Shown piece after piece: positions 21,944-29,039 of a DNA stretch of 33,166 nt. Both the position numbers and the translations under genes were made by a program. Source of the stretch: a virus; IMG/VR virus record IMGVR_UViG_3300035182_002289, positions 1-33,166 of that record, one strand, 5' to 3'. Every line of letters begins with the position of its first letter. The first letter of the stretch is position 1. The notes below the pieces were generated by a model. That model had not been told where the DNA came from and ran no database searches. It saw only the letters and a program-made list of their open reading frames with translations.

Positions 21944-22264
21944 TCATGTTAATTGCTCCCAAGGTATTGAGGAAAAATGCCGGTAAGCTTTTCGGGCTTG
22001 CGTTAAGCATTCCAAAGCCACCGCGCCGGCGTATGGTGGCCTGTCCAGCACTACGCCATACGTTCGGCCTCTAAAATCCTTTAGCCCGGATTCTATAAAG
22101 CCCCCGCGCCATGCCGGATAGTCCGGGCAATCGTAGTAAACTTTTTGCTCCTGCTTAGGCAGGTCCAAGTACATGTAATAGGCCAAGCGTCGTATTTTTT
22201 GAAATCTGGTAGTGGTCGGCTTATAGCGCACGGCCCTTATGTAATTGAATCTATGCTTTTCCAT
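21944..22264 (-). CDS. Hypothetical protein
   Basis: A 106-residue basic, tyrosine-rich protein (MEKHRFNYIRAVRYKPTTT, later FRGRTYGVVLDRPPYAG). Overlaps the membrane-start ATG at 21947. No family recognised. Confidence 0.6.
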   Translation of the reverse strand: MEKHRFNYIRAVRYKPTTTRFQKIRRLAYYMYLDLPKQEQKVYYDCPDYPAWRGGFIESGLKDFRGRTYGVVLDRPPYAGAVALECLTQARKAYRHFSSIPWEQLT

Positions 22265-22293
22265 GGCTATTCGCTCCGGTTGGTTGGCTAAAG

Positions 22294-22980
22294 TTAAAGG
22301 GTTTTTTCGATCTGCTTTTTACGCGCGCCGTGCGGGTAAAAGCCGATAATGTAATCGCGGTCAGCGACGGCGCAAAGCTTGCACCGGTCGCACGTCATAC
22401 CGTCGCGCGTTTGGGCAAGGCAGGCAACTATTTTACGGCCCTCTGGCGTCCGGGTGACCTTGGCCGCGTCGGATCTGATAACAGTGACCACAGGCCCCAC
22501 GTTCGCCGCCGCCAGTTCATCGGCGTGCGCGGGATTGTTGGCCGACAGGTTGACAGTAAAGCCGCCCAGGTTGGCCGATTTTATGGCCCTGGCGTTCGAT
22601 TCTATCGTTAGCGGGTAATGTGTATATGTAAAGCCCTTGCGGCCCTTGTTCGCGATTGTGAGTTGATCTAGCTTGGCCGCGTCTAAAGTGTCGCCAGTGT
22701 CGCCAAGTTTGGGCAGGTCTCCGACTTGGTTGTGCCGCCATAGCTGGCCGCGCCGTATGGTTTCAACAGCCTTTATAAACTCGGCCCAGTCCTCGCCGCG
22801 CTTGGCCTCCGAAACTTTGGCCCAGTGTATCGAAAGCGGAAAGTTATCCCCAAAGCACCCCGCCCCTTTAAACGCGCAACTATCGGGGCAGGATTGGCGC
22901 GGCGACGTGCTAACGGGTATTGGCCCGGTTTTGTCGTTTTTAGATACTTTTTTCATGTGGTAGCGTTCCATATCAGCCAT
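22294..22980 (-). CDS. Phage protein with cysteine clusters (DUF7227-like)
   Basis: A 228-residue protein. The N-terminal part KTGPIPVSTSPRQSCPDSCA with KGAGCFG, and the C-terminal MTCDRCKLC, form two cysteine clusters around a barrel-like middle (GFTVNLSANNPAHADEL, VGPVVTVIRSDA). This pattern is that of an uncharacterised phage family that I recall as DUF7227; the exact family name is uncertain. The clusters suggest metal or Fe-S binding. The start overlaps the upstream gene's stop. Confidence 0.65.
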   Translation of the reverse strand: MADMERYHMKKVSKNDKTGPIPVSTSPRQSCPDSCAFKGAGCFGDNFPLSIHWAKVSEAKRGEDWAEFIKAVETIRRGQLWRHNQVGDLPKLGDTGDTLDAAKLDQLTIANKGRKGFTYTHYPLTIESNARAIKSANLGGFTVNLSANNPAHADELAAANVGPVVTVIRSDAAKVTRTPEGRKIVACLAQTRDGMTCDRCKLCAVADRDYIIGFYPHGARKKQIEKTL

Positions 22981-23368
22981 GCTCCACTACTAGCGAACCA
23001 TAAAAACCCATAGTCTCGGCGATGTCGTTCAGAGCTTTACGCACCGCACTCAAGCCCCGCCCGTCCACGTCTTGCGGGTACTCTATGCCGGCGTTTCGCA
23101 TGGCTTGATCGAAAGCGGCAGAATGTTTGCAGTAGCCACCGCCACCGGCGGCCCCGTGTCCGCTGTTCATAGTGCCGACTCGAAGCCAAAGATTGCAATA
23201 GATGGTATTGGCAGAATTAGACCGGCCCCTGTACCATCTGAGTGTAATAATTTCGGCTAGGTCGCCGGTCGGTTTCATCGCGACAACAGACCACGCTTTT
23301 ACGGTTTCTTTGTCGGCGTATTGGCCCTTAGCGGTATTTTTTGCAGGCGTAATTGTTAAAGCGTTCAT
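22973..23368 (-). CDS. Conserved-looking phage hypothetical protein
   Basis: A 131-residue protein with a glycine- and histidine-rich centre (GTMNSGHGAAGGGGYCKHSA) followed by AMRNAGIEYPQDVDGRG and ALNDIAETMG. This arrangement recurs in phage proteins of unknown function. Probably folds alone; no catalytic motif is identified. Confidence 0.65.
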   Translation of the reverse strand: MNALTITPAKNTAKGQYADKETVKAWSVVAMKPTGDLAEIITLRWYRGRSNSANTIYCNLWLRVGTMNSGHGAAGGGGYCKHSAAFDQAMRNAGIEYPQDVDGRGLSAVRKALNDIAETMGFYGSLVVEHG

Positions 23369-23422
23369 AGCGTTTGGCTCATTAGGTTAGTTGTAAGGTG
23401 TAAGGTGTTTAGCTTGATAGGA

Positions 23423-23644
23423 TTAAAGTACTAGCGCGAAATATTCGCGGCTATTGTCGGGCAAATAATGAACCGCGCCCACGCACCGCCCGTCGTGTTC
23501 AGGCGGCTCGGTTTGCCAGTGAAGCATTACAGAGTAGCCGCCCCTGAAATTCTCTTCGGTGGCGCGCGTGCGGTAGTTTGTAACAGTGTCGGCCCATTGG
23601 TCCGCCGTTACGCGTGTTAAGTGACTGTGTTGCGGCTTTTGCAT
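23423..23644 (-). CDS. Small hypothetical protein
   Basis: A 73-residue protein (TADQWADTVTNYRTRATEEN, then YLPDNSREYFALVL). Overlaps its upstream neighbour by 28 bases. No family recognised. Confidence 0.5.
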   Translation of the reverse strand: MQKPQHSHLTRVTADQWADTVTNYRTRATEENFRGGYSVMLHWQTEPPEHDGRCVGAVHYLPDNSREYFALVL

Positions 23645-23802
23645 GGTGTTTGCTCCGGTTGTTTATCGGTATAGCCTAGCACCCATTTTAATGGGGCTTG
23701 GTTAGTCGGGCTTACGTATTCGCGGGTTTTGTCATTGTCTCTAGACCAGTCCCACGCGGCGGCGAAGGTGTTAAAAGTTTTTGTTTTTACGGTCTTGTCC
23801 AT
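23617..23802 (-). CDS. Small hypothetical protein
   Basis: A 61-residue protein (TKTFNTFAAAWDWSRDNDKT, then WVLGYTDKQPEQTP), with a GAGGGGGG ribosome binding site. No family recognised. Confidence 0.5.
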   Translation of the reverse strand: MDKTVKTKTFNTFAAAWDWSRDNDKTREYVSPTNQAPLKWVLGYTDKQPEQTPCKSRNTVT

Positions 23803-23830
23803 AACTACCCCCCTCGATTGTTTGGCCGCG

Positions 23831-23992
23831 CTAAGCGCGGCGTTTGGATGTTTGGCTAGTTATCAAACTCGCCCGTATCTTCAATACATTCCGCGCTCTC
23901 TGGCTCGCCGAAGTCTTGTTCAGCGCCGCCCAGGCTTCGGCCTCAGTCTCGCCCGCGCCAATGCACTGGATTACAAATTCAAATGTTTTCAT
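23831..23992 (-). pseudogene. Small ORF with apparent frameshift
   Basis: The ATG at 23992 opens MKTFEFVIQCIGAGETEAEA then WAALNKT, after which the frame becomes basic and unlikely and ends at 23831. A one-base addition after the WAA codons would continue as EQDFGEPESAECIEDTGEFD to a stop at 23856. The acidic continuation looks much more like a real C-terminus, so the sequence is frameshifted or the gene is decayed. Confidence 0.45.
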
Positions 23993-24006
23993 GTTATGCC
24001 CCTCGA

Positions 24007-24765
24007 TTAATAGCCGGTTACGGCGGTCCAGTAATTGTCTGATAGTTCCTGAAGGCGTTTGAACTTAGCGCGGCGCGTGCTCAAAATATCGCCCAGCTTT
24101 GAGCGTATGGCGTCACAAACAGCCGGGGTATAGGACAGCCCCGCTTTTTTAATTTCGCCTATTAGCGCCAGCCCCTCGCGGTTTAATTCGTGTATCTCGG
24201 CGCGCGCTTCAATCTGTTCGCACTCGGCGGCATCTCTGGCGCTGAATTCCCGGTTATCTTCAGCGGCGCGCTCGGCTAGCCTATCGGCGGCGCGCGCGGC
24301 ATCGCGTTTGGTTTCGTAGTAGCTGGAAAAGTCTATCGTTCCGCCCTCGCTAGCCGTGAAGTAATACGCGGCCAGATAAACTTTATGGGTATCCATGCCA
24401 TTGTCGTCGCCGTCGGTGCCGTACATACGGCGGGGATTGCGAAAAGACACAACCGCGCCTTTTACCAGTTCGCCGCAGTACTGGTCAGCGTACCAGCCCG
24501 TATGATCCAAGCGCGTTAGGTCGCCCGCCTCACCCTCAAAATGAAAGGGGCAGGCTTCCATGTGGCCCACGTAAATGCTTTCGAGGTCCGCGCCCCATGT
24601 AACGGCGTACTTGCCGGATATTAGCGCGGCTGGCTTTTCCCACCGGTATTTTCGCCAGTCTGTTTCAACACGGTGCGCGGCTAAGGCCTTGTAGTATTCC
24701 AGCCGGCGCGCAGGGTTTGTGGCATGCTGCCAATGTTTTTTAGGTGTAATGTTTTGTGCGTTCAT
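24007..24765 (-). CDS. Hypothetical protein
   Basis: A 252-residue protein. N-terminal two-thirds are mixed (RLEYYKALAAHRVETDWRK, WGADLESIYVGHMEACPF, YYFTASEGGTIDFSSYY), followed by an Ala/Arg/Glu-rich helical region (about residues 160-215), probably a coiled coil. A short AAGGA precedes the ATG. No function is apparent. Confidence 0.65.
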   Translation of the reverse strand: MNAQNITPKKHWQHATNPARRLEYYKALAAHRVETDWRKYRWEKPAALISGKYAVTWGADLESIYVGHMEACPFHFEGEAGDLTRLDHTGWYADQYCGELVKGAVVSFRNPRRMYGTDGDDNGMDTHKVYLAAYYFTASEGGTIDFSSYYETKRDAARAADRLAERAAEDNREFSARDAAECEQIEARAEIHELNREGLALIGEIKKAGLSYTPAVCDAIRSKLGDILSTRRAKFKRLQELSDNYWTAVTGY

Positions 24766-24785
24766 GGTTTTTTATCCTTCGGTTA

Positions 24786-24923
24786 TCAATCGAAAAAATA
24801 GCGGTCCCAGGCGGCGGAAAGGCGCGCCGCGTGGCGGCGTCGGCTTGCGTGGTCCGCTTGCTCGGCTTGCGTGTCAAATGCTACCACGCAACTCAAAAAA
24901 ATGTCAATAAGCTTTTTAATCAT
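24786..24923 (-). CDS. Small hydrophobic-to-basic ORF
   Basis: A 45-residue frame: IKKLIDIFLSCVVAFDTQAE then HASRRRHAARLSAAW. It lies between two likely genes and contains two TTGACA motifs (24907-24902 and 24877-24872); the second is in GTAGCATTTGACACGC, a relative of the shared promoter core but with a poor -10. It may be a gene, a promoter region, or both. Confidence 0.3.
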   Translation of the reverse strand: MIKKLIDIFLSCVVAFDTQAEQADHASRRRHAARLSAAWDRYFFD

Positions 24924-24930
24924 TGGCTTT

Positions 24931-25143
24931 TTACCCTAATCGGTTCGACGGCCACACGCTCGCATGGCTGCCAGGAAGTCTAACAAGCACCGATACAAAC
25001 AGTTCGACATCCGCGCGCGTGCTTTGCGGTGTGGTCTGGTGTGCTATACCTTCAACGCGACCGTAGCCGGCAGGCTGCCCCATATCGGCGGGAAAGTGGA
25101 CAATATCGCCCGGTTTTAGTTGTCTTGCTCTTTCAATGTCCAT
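24931..25143 (-). CDS. Small beta-rich hypothetical protein
   Basis: A 70-residue protein (RARQLKPGDIVHFPADMG, then YGRVEGIAHQ and ELFVSVLVRLPG). It looks like a small barrel, similar in outline to the 18279-18473 protein. Function unknown. Confidence 0.55.
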   Translation of the reverse strand: MDIERARQLKPGDIVHFPADMGQPAGYGRVEGIAHQTTPQSTRADVELFVSVLVRLPGSHASVWPSNRLG

Positions 25144-25168
25144 TTTAGTTCCCTGGCTATGTGGTCTG

Positions 25169-25390
25169 TTAGTTGCTCAATTCATCCAGCCGGCGCGCTA
25201 TCAACTCGGCGCACCGGTCGCGCTTCGGCTTTGCCTTTATGCGCACAATTTTAGAGACCGCAGACAGCGGGGCGCGCTCGGCATTAGTGACTAGAAAGGC
25301 TGCGTTATTTAAATCGGTCGCGGTAATTAAGTAGGTCCGCGCGGCTTTGCCCTGGCCTAGCGTGACTTTGTACAGTGTAAAATCCAACAT
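25169..25390 (-). CDS. Small hypothetical protein
   Basis: A 73-residue protein (FTLYKVTLGQGKAARTYLIT, then RIKAKPKRDRCAELIARR). Alternating strand and helix pattern with a basic C-terminal half. No family recognised. Confidence 0.5.
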   Translation of the reverse strand: MLDFTLYKVTLGQGKAARTYLITATDLNNAAFLVTNAERAPLSAVSKIVRIKAKPKRDRCAELIARRLDELSN

Positions 25391-25400
25391 GATTTAGCCC

Positions 25401-25526
25401 CTAAATTAGCGTGAAATATTGCCACGCGGCGCGCGTGGCTTTCCTGAATTGGCGCGGATTGGCAAGGCCCCCGCGCTTGTAAAATTCCCTTTTCGAGATC
25501 CTGGCAGCCCCTAGCATGGCGGCCAC
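25401..25526 (-). CDS. Tiny phage-type protein
   Basis: A 41-residue protein from GTG at 25526, overlapping the upstream TAG. The core ISKREFYKRGGLANPRQFRK then TRAAWQYF resembles short phage proteins with a FY-x-x-GG-x-x-NP-R-x-x-R pattern. Basic, so nucleic-acid binding is possible. Confidence 0.5.
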   Translation of the reverse strand: MAAMLGAARISKREFYKRGGLANPRQFRKATRAAWQYFTLI

Positions 25527-25837
25527 TACTCGAACCGGCCAGCGTGGCGCGGATTTTCTAAAATATCGCCCAAGCAGCAAACACGGTAGCGCCCGCTTAG
25601 GTGGTCAAAAACGATAGTACCGGCGTAAGTATCGCCGGCGTTAAGATAAGACAGCCCCCCACGCGCGGCGGTAGTCGTCAGCGTCTTTTTTAGCCGGCAA
25701 GTATTCCACCCGAAAAACTCGCCTAGGTGGTTTGCTGTCCTTAAGTCGTCATCCTTTAGCGCCGCGCGGATTTTTCGAGCTGTGGCGGCGTCCAGGTTTA
25801 GATTTTTCGCTATGTTTTTAGCTGTTGGGTAGTTCAT
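25526..25837 (-). CDS. Hypothetical protein
   Basis: A 103-residue protein from ATG 25837. The N-terminal half is helical (MNYPTAKNIAKNLNLDAAT, then KIRAALKDDDLRTANHLG), suggesting a helix-turn-helix-like fold; the second half is beta-rich with GTIVFDHLSGRYRVCCLGDI. The frame is open upstream but the start here fits the spacing after the 25854 gene. Confidence 0.55.
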   Translation of the reverse strand: MNYPTAKNIAKNLNLDAATARKIRAALKDDDLRTANHLGEFFGWNTCRLKKTLTTTAARGGLSYLNAGDTYAGTIVFDHLSGRYRVCCLGDILENPRHAGRFE

Positions 25838-25853
25838 TTTTAGCCCCCTGGCT

Positions 25854-26111
25854 TTAGTCGTTTTGTTCGTCATCATCGCCGAAGTTTTCCAGATCCAGCG
25901 CAGCTTTGATTTTAGCCCGCTCGGCATATACGGCGCACGTTAGTCTGTAGGCATCAGCGGCGGACACTGCGCAAGATCCCGGCAGGTTTGCCGACAACAG
26001 CGCGCGCTGTATCGCGTCATATATTACAGCTTCAACATGCTCGCCGGCGGCTTTATCGGTCGGATGTATTTTGCCGTCGCCGGTTTGGTATTGCCGTATA
26101 GTCTTGAACAT
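25854..26111 (-). CDS. Small hypothetical protein
   Basis: An 85-residue protein from ATG 26111 (MFKTIRQYQTGDGKIHPTDK, then AAGEHVEAVIYDAIQ, acidic end FGDDDEQND). Starts 3 bases after the broken 26114-26411 gene. No family recognised. Confidence 0.55.
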   Translation of the reverse strand: MFKTIRQYQTGDGKIHPTDKAAGEHVEAVIYDAIQRALLSANLPGSCAVSAADAYRLTCAVYAERAKIKAALDLENFGDDDEQND

Positions 26112-26113
26112 GG

Positions 26114-26411
26114 TTAAAACTCCCCTTCGGTAATGTCGCAGCACGCGCCCCACAAAAGGCGCGCGGTGTTCTCGGCGCGGCCCTGGTCGGTGCCCTCGTT
26201 TTCGGTTAAGTCGCCCCACGCGCCAAACTCGCCCAGGTATTCAACAACCGCCGCGCGCGGTATCGCTTCAAGTTGTTTGCTATCTTTGGCAGCGCGGCCA
26301 ATTCTGCGACATAGGGGCGGCGTCGGTGCCTCGCGGCGTGGCGTGGTGCGCTTGATCGCGCGTTATGTTTAGCCGGATATAATTGCCGGCGGCGTATTGT
26401 TCCCAAAGCAT
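26114..26411 (-). pseudogene. Phage hypothetical protein with two frameshifts
   Basis: Three frames join into one family-like protein of about 99 residues: MLWEQYAAGNYIRLNITRDQ in the first, YVAELAAL in the second, and KDSKQLEAIPRAAVVEYLGE then FGAWGDLTENEG and NTARLLWGACCDITEGEF in the third. Each junction needs one added base (near GCCGCCCCTATG and CTGCCAAAG, minus strand). The E-[FY]-GAWDDL and RLLW-x-AxGDI pattern is common in phages. Either a decayed gene or two base losses in this sequence. Confidence 0.55.
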
Positions 26412-26426
26412 AGCGGCCCCCCTGGT

Positions 26427-26606
26427 CTATATGTCGTGGCGGTGTTCAATGCCGACAATAAAGCTATCGGCGCAAAACTCTAAAGGTTGGACCGACACCC
26501 AGCGGCAGAAGTACCCGCCCGCCGGCGCGTTGGTTTCGCGATACCCGCGCGGCAGTCCGCACAATAGGCGCCCCGCGTGGTATCCCGTTAAGCTTATATG
26601 CCTCAT
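26427..26606 (-). CDS. Small hypothetical protein
   Basis: A 59-residue protein (MRHISLTGYHAGRLLCGLPR, then APAGGYFCRWVSVQ), from ATG 26606 with AAGGGGG upstream. Three cysteines, no clear metal motif. Confidence 0.45.
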   Translation of the reverse strand: MRHISLTGYHAGRLLCGLPRGYRETNAPAGGYFCRWVSVQPLEFCADSFIVGIEHRHDI

Positions 26607-26620
26607 AGCGTCCCCCTTTA

Positions 26621-26935
26621 TCAAAAATCTATCCAAAATTTACACCGCGGACCGTGCTTATTCTCCCAAAGTAATTTGGCTCCCCCGTCTGCGTAAACTT
26701 TTAAATGCTGGTGATAACCATAGGGGAAATCATCTTCGGGTATCAATTCCCCGTCCCAGCCTAACGCCGTAAAATCGGCCCCCTGATACCACCTAACCGC
26801 GTAATCAAAGCCTATATCTTTAAGACGCCGAGAGACGCCACCTATAAGTCCTCTGAATTGCTCAGTATCTATTAATATTGCTTCAGGTGCGTCTTCGCAC
26901 CATTCTGAACTACATACGTCTATTTTTTGCAACAT
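26621..26935 (-). CDS. Hypothetical protein
   Basis: A 104-residue acidic, aromatic-rich protein (APEAILIDTEQFRGLIGGVS, then DYAVRWYQGADFTALGW and YADGGAKLLWENKHG). Lower GC than its neighbours, suggesting a different origin. No family recognised. Confidence 0.6.
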   Translation of the reverse strand: MLQKIDVCSSEWCEDAPEAILIDTEQFRGLIGGVSRRLKDIGFDYAVRWYQGADFTALGWDGELIPEDDFPYGYHQHLKVYADGGAKLLWENKHGPRCKFWIDF

Positions 26936-26944
26936 GACAGCACC

Positions 26945-27094
26945 CTATTTAATCAACAGCTTGCGAAGCTCGGCAATTTCGCCGGGGGAAATCCTGGCCC
27001 GCGCAATAACTAACCCCGTGCCGACCGCGAATAGTCAGCCGGGAAAACAGCCCATAATTACGTAGAAGCTCAGGACGGCGCAAAACACGATCAA
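26945..27094 (-). pseudogene. Small membrane protein gene with in-frame TGA
   Basis: From TTG 27094 the frame gives a hydrophobic stretch IVFCAVLSFYVIMGCFPG, then TGA, then continues open as LFAVGTGLVIARARISPGE with IAELRKLLIK to a TAG at 26945. The continuation is hydrophobic and then charged, as a real membrane protein would be, and a TGG (Trp) in place of TGA would fit. A nonsense mutation or a base error is likely; TGA is a normal stop elsewhere here. Confidence 0.4.
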
Positions 27095-27100
27095 GCGCGG

Positions 27101-27892
27101 CTACTGTACCGCCCCTGCAACGTTTGCCAGTAGGGCGACTATTTCGGCCCGCGTTTTGTCGTCTATCTCTACGCGCTCTGGGTAGCGGATAGCATCCGAC
27201 AAAAAACGCTCGGGTTCTGGGTTCTGGTCGCTCGCTGCTTCATTTAGTTCGCGGCCTTCGATCCAGGACAGCGCGCCGAGGTTTTCAACTTTGGCCCGGT
27301 AGCTTTTCAAAATGTCGTCAAAAACATCGGGATTAAACATATCGCCCCATTGCACGGCCAAGGCTGACGATAGATAAAAATCAAGCTCAACAGCGCCGTA
27401 GCTGTCCGGATTGTGCGCGCGGCGGACATAGTACGCCACGCGGCGCGCGGCGGTAAGTTGCGCGGCGCAGTGGTGCCCGTCGGCATCGATCCAGACTAAA
27501 ATAGGGCTAGGATACACGCGCGGCGCGTCGGCAGGCGCGTCGGCAGGCGCGGGTACATGCTGCGTTATCGCGGCGGTTTTGGTTTCACTCATCGCTTCGT
27601 CGTGCTCGAACCCTTCCCAAACATAGGCGCAGGCGTCATACGCGGACAGCACGGCGGATTTAAACCCCCAGGGGCCCCCCTTGGCCGCCTCGATTATTTT
27701 CGCGGCGTGCTCGGCGCCAAACGCGCCGTATATACAGCGGTCTACATCGGCAAAAAGCACGACATCACCGACAATACGCGCGGCCAATCTTTGGCCTTGC
27801 TCGGTGTATTGGCGCCCCGTGTTCCAGGCGACAAAATCAGCGCGCGGCGCGTCGGTGTTTTGGGTGTTGCTGTTGGAGGTTTGAGTGTTCAT
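27101..27892 (-). CDS. Hypothetical protein
   Basis: A 263-residue protein with a Ser/Thr/Asn-rich start, a compact N-terminal domain (GQRLAARIVGDVVLFADVD, then EHAAKIIEAAKGGPWGF), a Pro/Ala linker near residue 120, and a C-terminal domain (SPILVWIDADGHHCAAQLTA, then KSYRAKVENLGALSWIEGRE). No family recognised. Confidence 0.6.
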   Translation of the reverse strand: MNTQTSNSNTQNTDAPRADFVAWNTGRQYTEQGQRLAARIVGDVVLFADVDRCIYGAFGAEHAAKIIEAAKGGPWGFKSAVLSAYDACAYVWEGFEHDEAMSETKTAAITQHVPAPADAPADAPRVYPSPILVWIDADGHHCAAQLTAARRVAYYVRRAHNPDSYGAVELDFYLSSALAVQWGDMFNPDVFDDILKSYRAKVENLGALSWIEGRELNEAASDQNPEPERFLSDAIRYPERVEIDDKTRAEIVALLANVAGAVQ

Positions 27893-27929
27893 TTCAGGCC
27901 CCTTGTTTTGTGGTTTGTGGTTTAGTGTT

Positions 27930-28076
27930 TTAGCGTTTGACGGTGCGCGGCAATCTGGCGCGCGCCGGCAGGTACAGAAAAAAGCCGTTAAATTTTGCGG
28001 GTGTTACTTGCCAGCGGCGGCCACTAACAAAAATGTAGCCCGTCACATAGCGCCAAGCGTGGCGCGCGGCGTTCAT
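27930..28076 (-). CDS. Small basic protein
   Basis: A 48-residue basic, aromatic protein (NAARHAWRYVTGYIFVSGRR, then FFLYLPARARLPR). Starts in an ATGA overlap with its upstream neighbour. Function unknown. Confidence 0.45.
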   Translation of the reverse strand: MNAARHAWRYVTGYIFVSGRRWQVTPAKFNGFFLYLPARARLPRTVKR

Positions 28077-28219
28077 TGCGCGCCCCCGTGCCAATTGCCG
28101 GCGGTGGCGTCAATAAATTCAATGGCGTCAATAAGCCGCCAGAACGGGGACCGGCGCGCCTCAGCGGCGCCGCGTAGGGCAATTATCAAGAGCCGGTTTT
28201 TTAGTTCGGCGGCGCTCAT
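28073..28219 (-). CDS. Small helical protein
   Basis: A 48-residue protein (SAAELKNRLLIIALRGAAEA, then WRLIDAIEFIDATAG). Starts in a TGATG overlap with the gene upstream and ends in ATGA. Function unknown. Confidence 0.45.
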   Translation of the reverse strand: MSAAELKNRLLIIALRGAAEARRSPFWRLIDAIEFIDATAGNWHGGAQ

Positions 28220-28302
28220 CAGAAGCCCCCCAACAGTTCAATGCTAAGGCGCGCGGCTATGGCGTCATAAAATTCTATACAGGTTTGGCAGTGTATCGAC
28301 AT
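28219..28302 (-). CDS. Tiny CxxC-containing ORF
   Basis: A 27-residue frame (MSIHCQTCIEFYDAIAARLS). First frame downstream of the promoter at 28393 and coupled to the next gene by TGATG. Could be a leader peptide or small regulator. Confidence 0.35.
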   Translation of the reverse strand: MSIHCQTCIEFYDAIAARLSIELLGGF

Positions 28303-28392
28303 AAAGCCCCCAGGGTTGAGGCCGCGCGCCCAGGGCGGGCAGCGGCGGCGGCGGGTTTAAAAATGTTTTTCGTTATTTACTAACTTGGGGTA

Positions 28393-28435
28393 ATTATAGC
28401 GGGGCTTGGTGTTAGCGTTTGTGAACGGGTTCACA
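28393..28435 (-). promoter_or_regulatory. Promoter with palindromic operator for the GC-rich operon
   Basis: On the minus strand a perfect TATAAT (28398-28393) has no good -35; instead a perfect palindrome TGTGAAC-CC-GTTCACA (28435-28420) covers that position. It would drive leftward transcription into the 28302-22294 genes. A repressor or activator probably binds the palindrome. Confidence 0.5.
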
Positions 28436-28467
28436 GTTTTACGTTTTTAACGCTCAGCGCGTAGTTT

Positions 28468-29019
28468 TTAAACTAGGTCCGACAAATCAACCGCGCCGGC
28501 ATCAACGTGCGATATTGATTTTATTGGCTTCGATAGCTGGGCCTGTTTTAGTTTCTTTTCGCGTTTGCGGGGCGCTTCAATATCGCGTTTCGTTTTTGTA
28601 TCAATTTCAAACTCGGGGCTTATCTCTAAAAACTCGCGAACGCTTTTGGGTTTGTGACTGTATCCGCTGAAGACTTGAGCGCTTACGCGCGGCGCTTTAG
28701 CAGCCTCAGCGCGCGCCGTTGGTGTTAGGTGCTGTTTTTCTTTTATTTGCACAAGCCTATCGGCGACGGCTTCGAGGTCTGTTAGGACGCCGTGGAGAGC
28801 TTGGACAGTCAAAACGGTATCAGTTAAAGCCTTGAAATGCGCATCACCACCAACCCTCGCGCAGGCTTTGTACTTTTTGGCGGCTATGGTCGCGGAAATA
28901 TTGAGCCGCGCTATCATCGATACGGTTTTTACTTGAGCCATGCCGACCGCCGAGCTTAGGCCAAAGGCGCGCGCGTTGAATTCGCTGGAGTTTACTAAGT
29001 ACCTGGATGTTTTAGACAT
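28468..29019 (-). CDS. Hypothetical protein with acidic C-terminal tip
   Basis: A 183-residue basic helical protein. A middle coiled-coil-like part (LTVQALHGVLTDLEAVADRL) precedes a lysine-rich region (KRDIEAPRKREKKLKQAQL) and an end DAGAVDLSDLV that resembles the acidic tips of the DUF2815 and DUF2800 proteins. It lies next to the iteron-like region at 29.04-29.5 kb, so an origin-binding role is possible but unproven. Confidence 0.6.
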   Translation of the reverse strand: MSKTSRYLVNSSEFNARAFGLSSAVGMAQVKTVSMIARLNISATIAAKKYKACARVGGDAHFKALTDTVLTVQALHGVLTDLEAVADRLVQIKEKQHLTPTARAEAAKAPRVSAQVFSGYSHKPKSVREFLEISPEFEIDTKTKRDIEAPRKREKKLKQAQLSKPIKSISHVDAGAVDLSDLV

Positions 29020-29039
29020 GTTTTCGTTCTCTGGGTATT

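Noticed and set aside
26945-27094. TGA recoded as tryptophan
   Set aside because: Many genes here end in TGA within ATGA overlaps, so TGA is a stop; one in-frame TGA is better explained by mutation or error.
28420-28435. LexA box
   Set aside because: The palindrome TGTGAAC-GG-GTTCACA does not fit CTGT-N8-ACAG fully, nor the GAAC-N4-GTTC form, so it is left as an unassigned operator.
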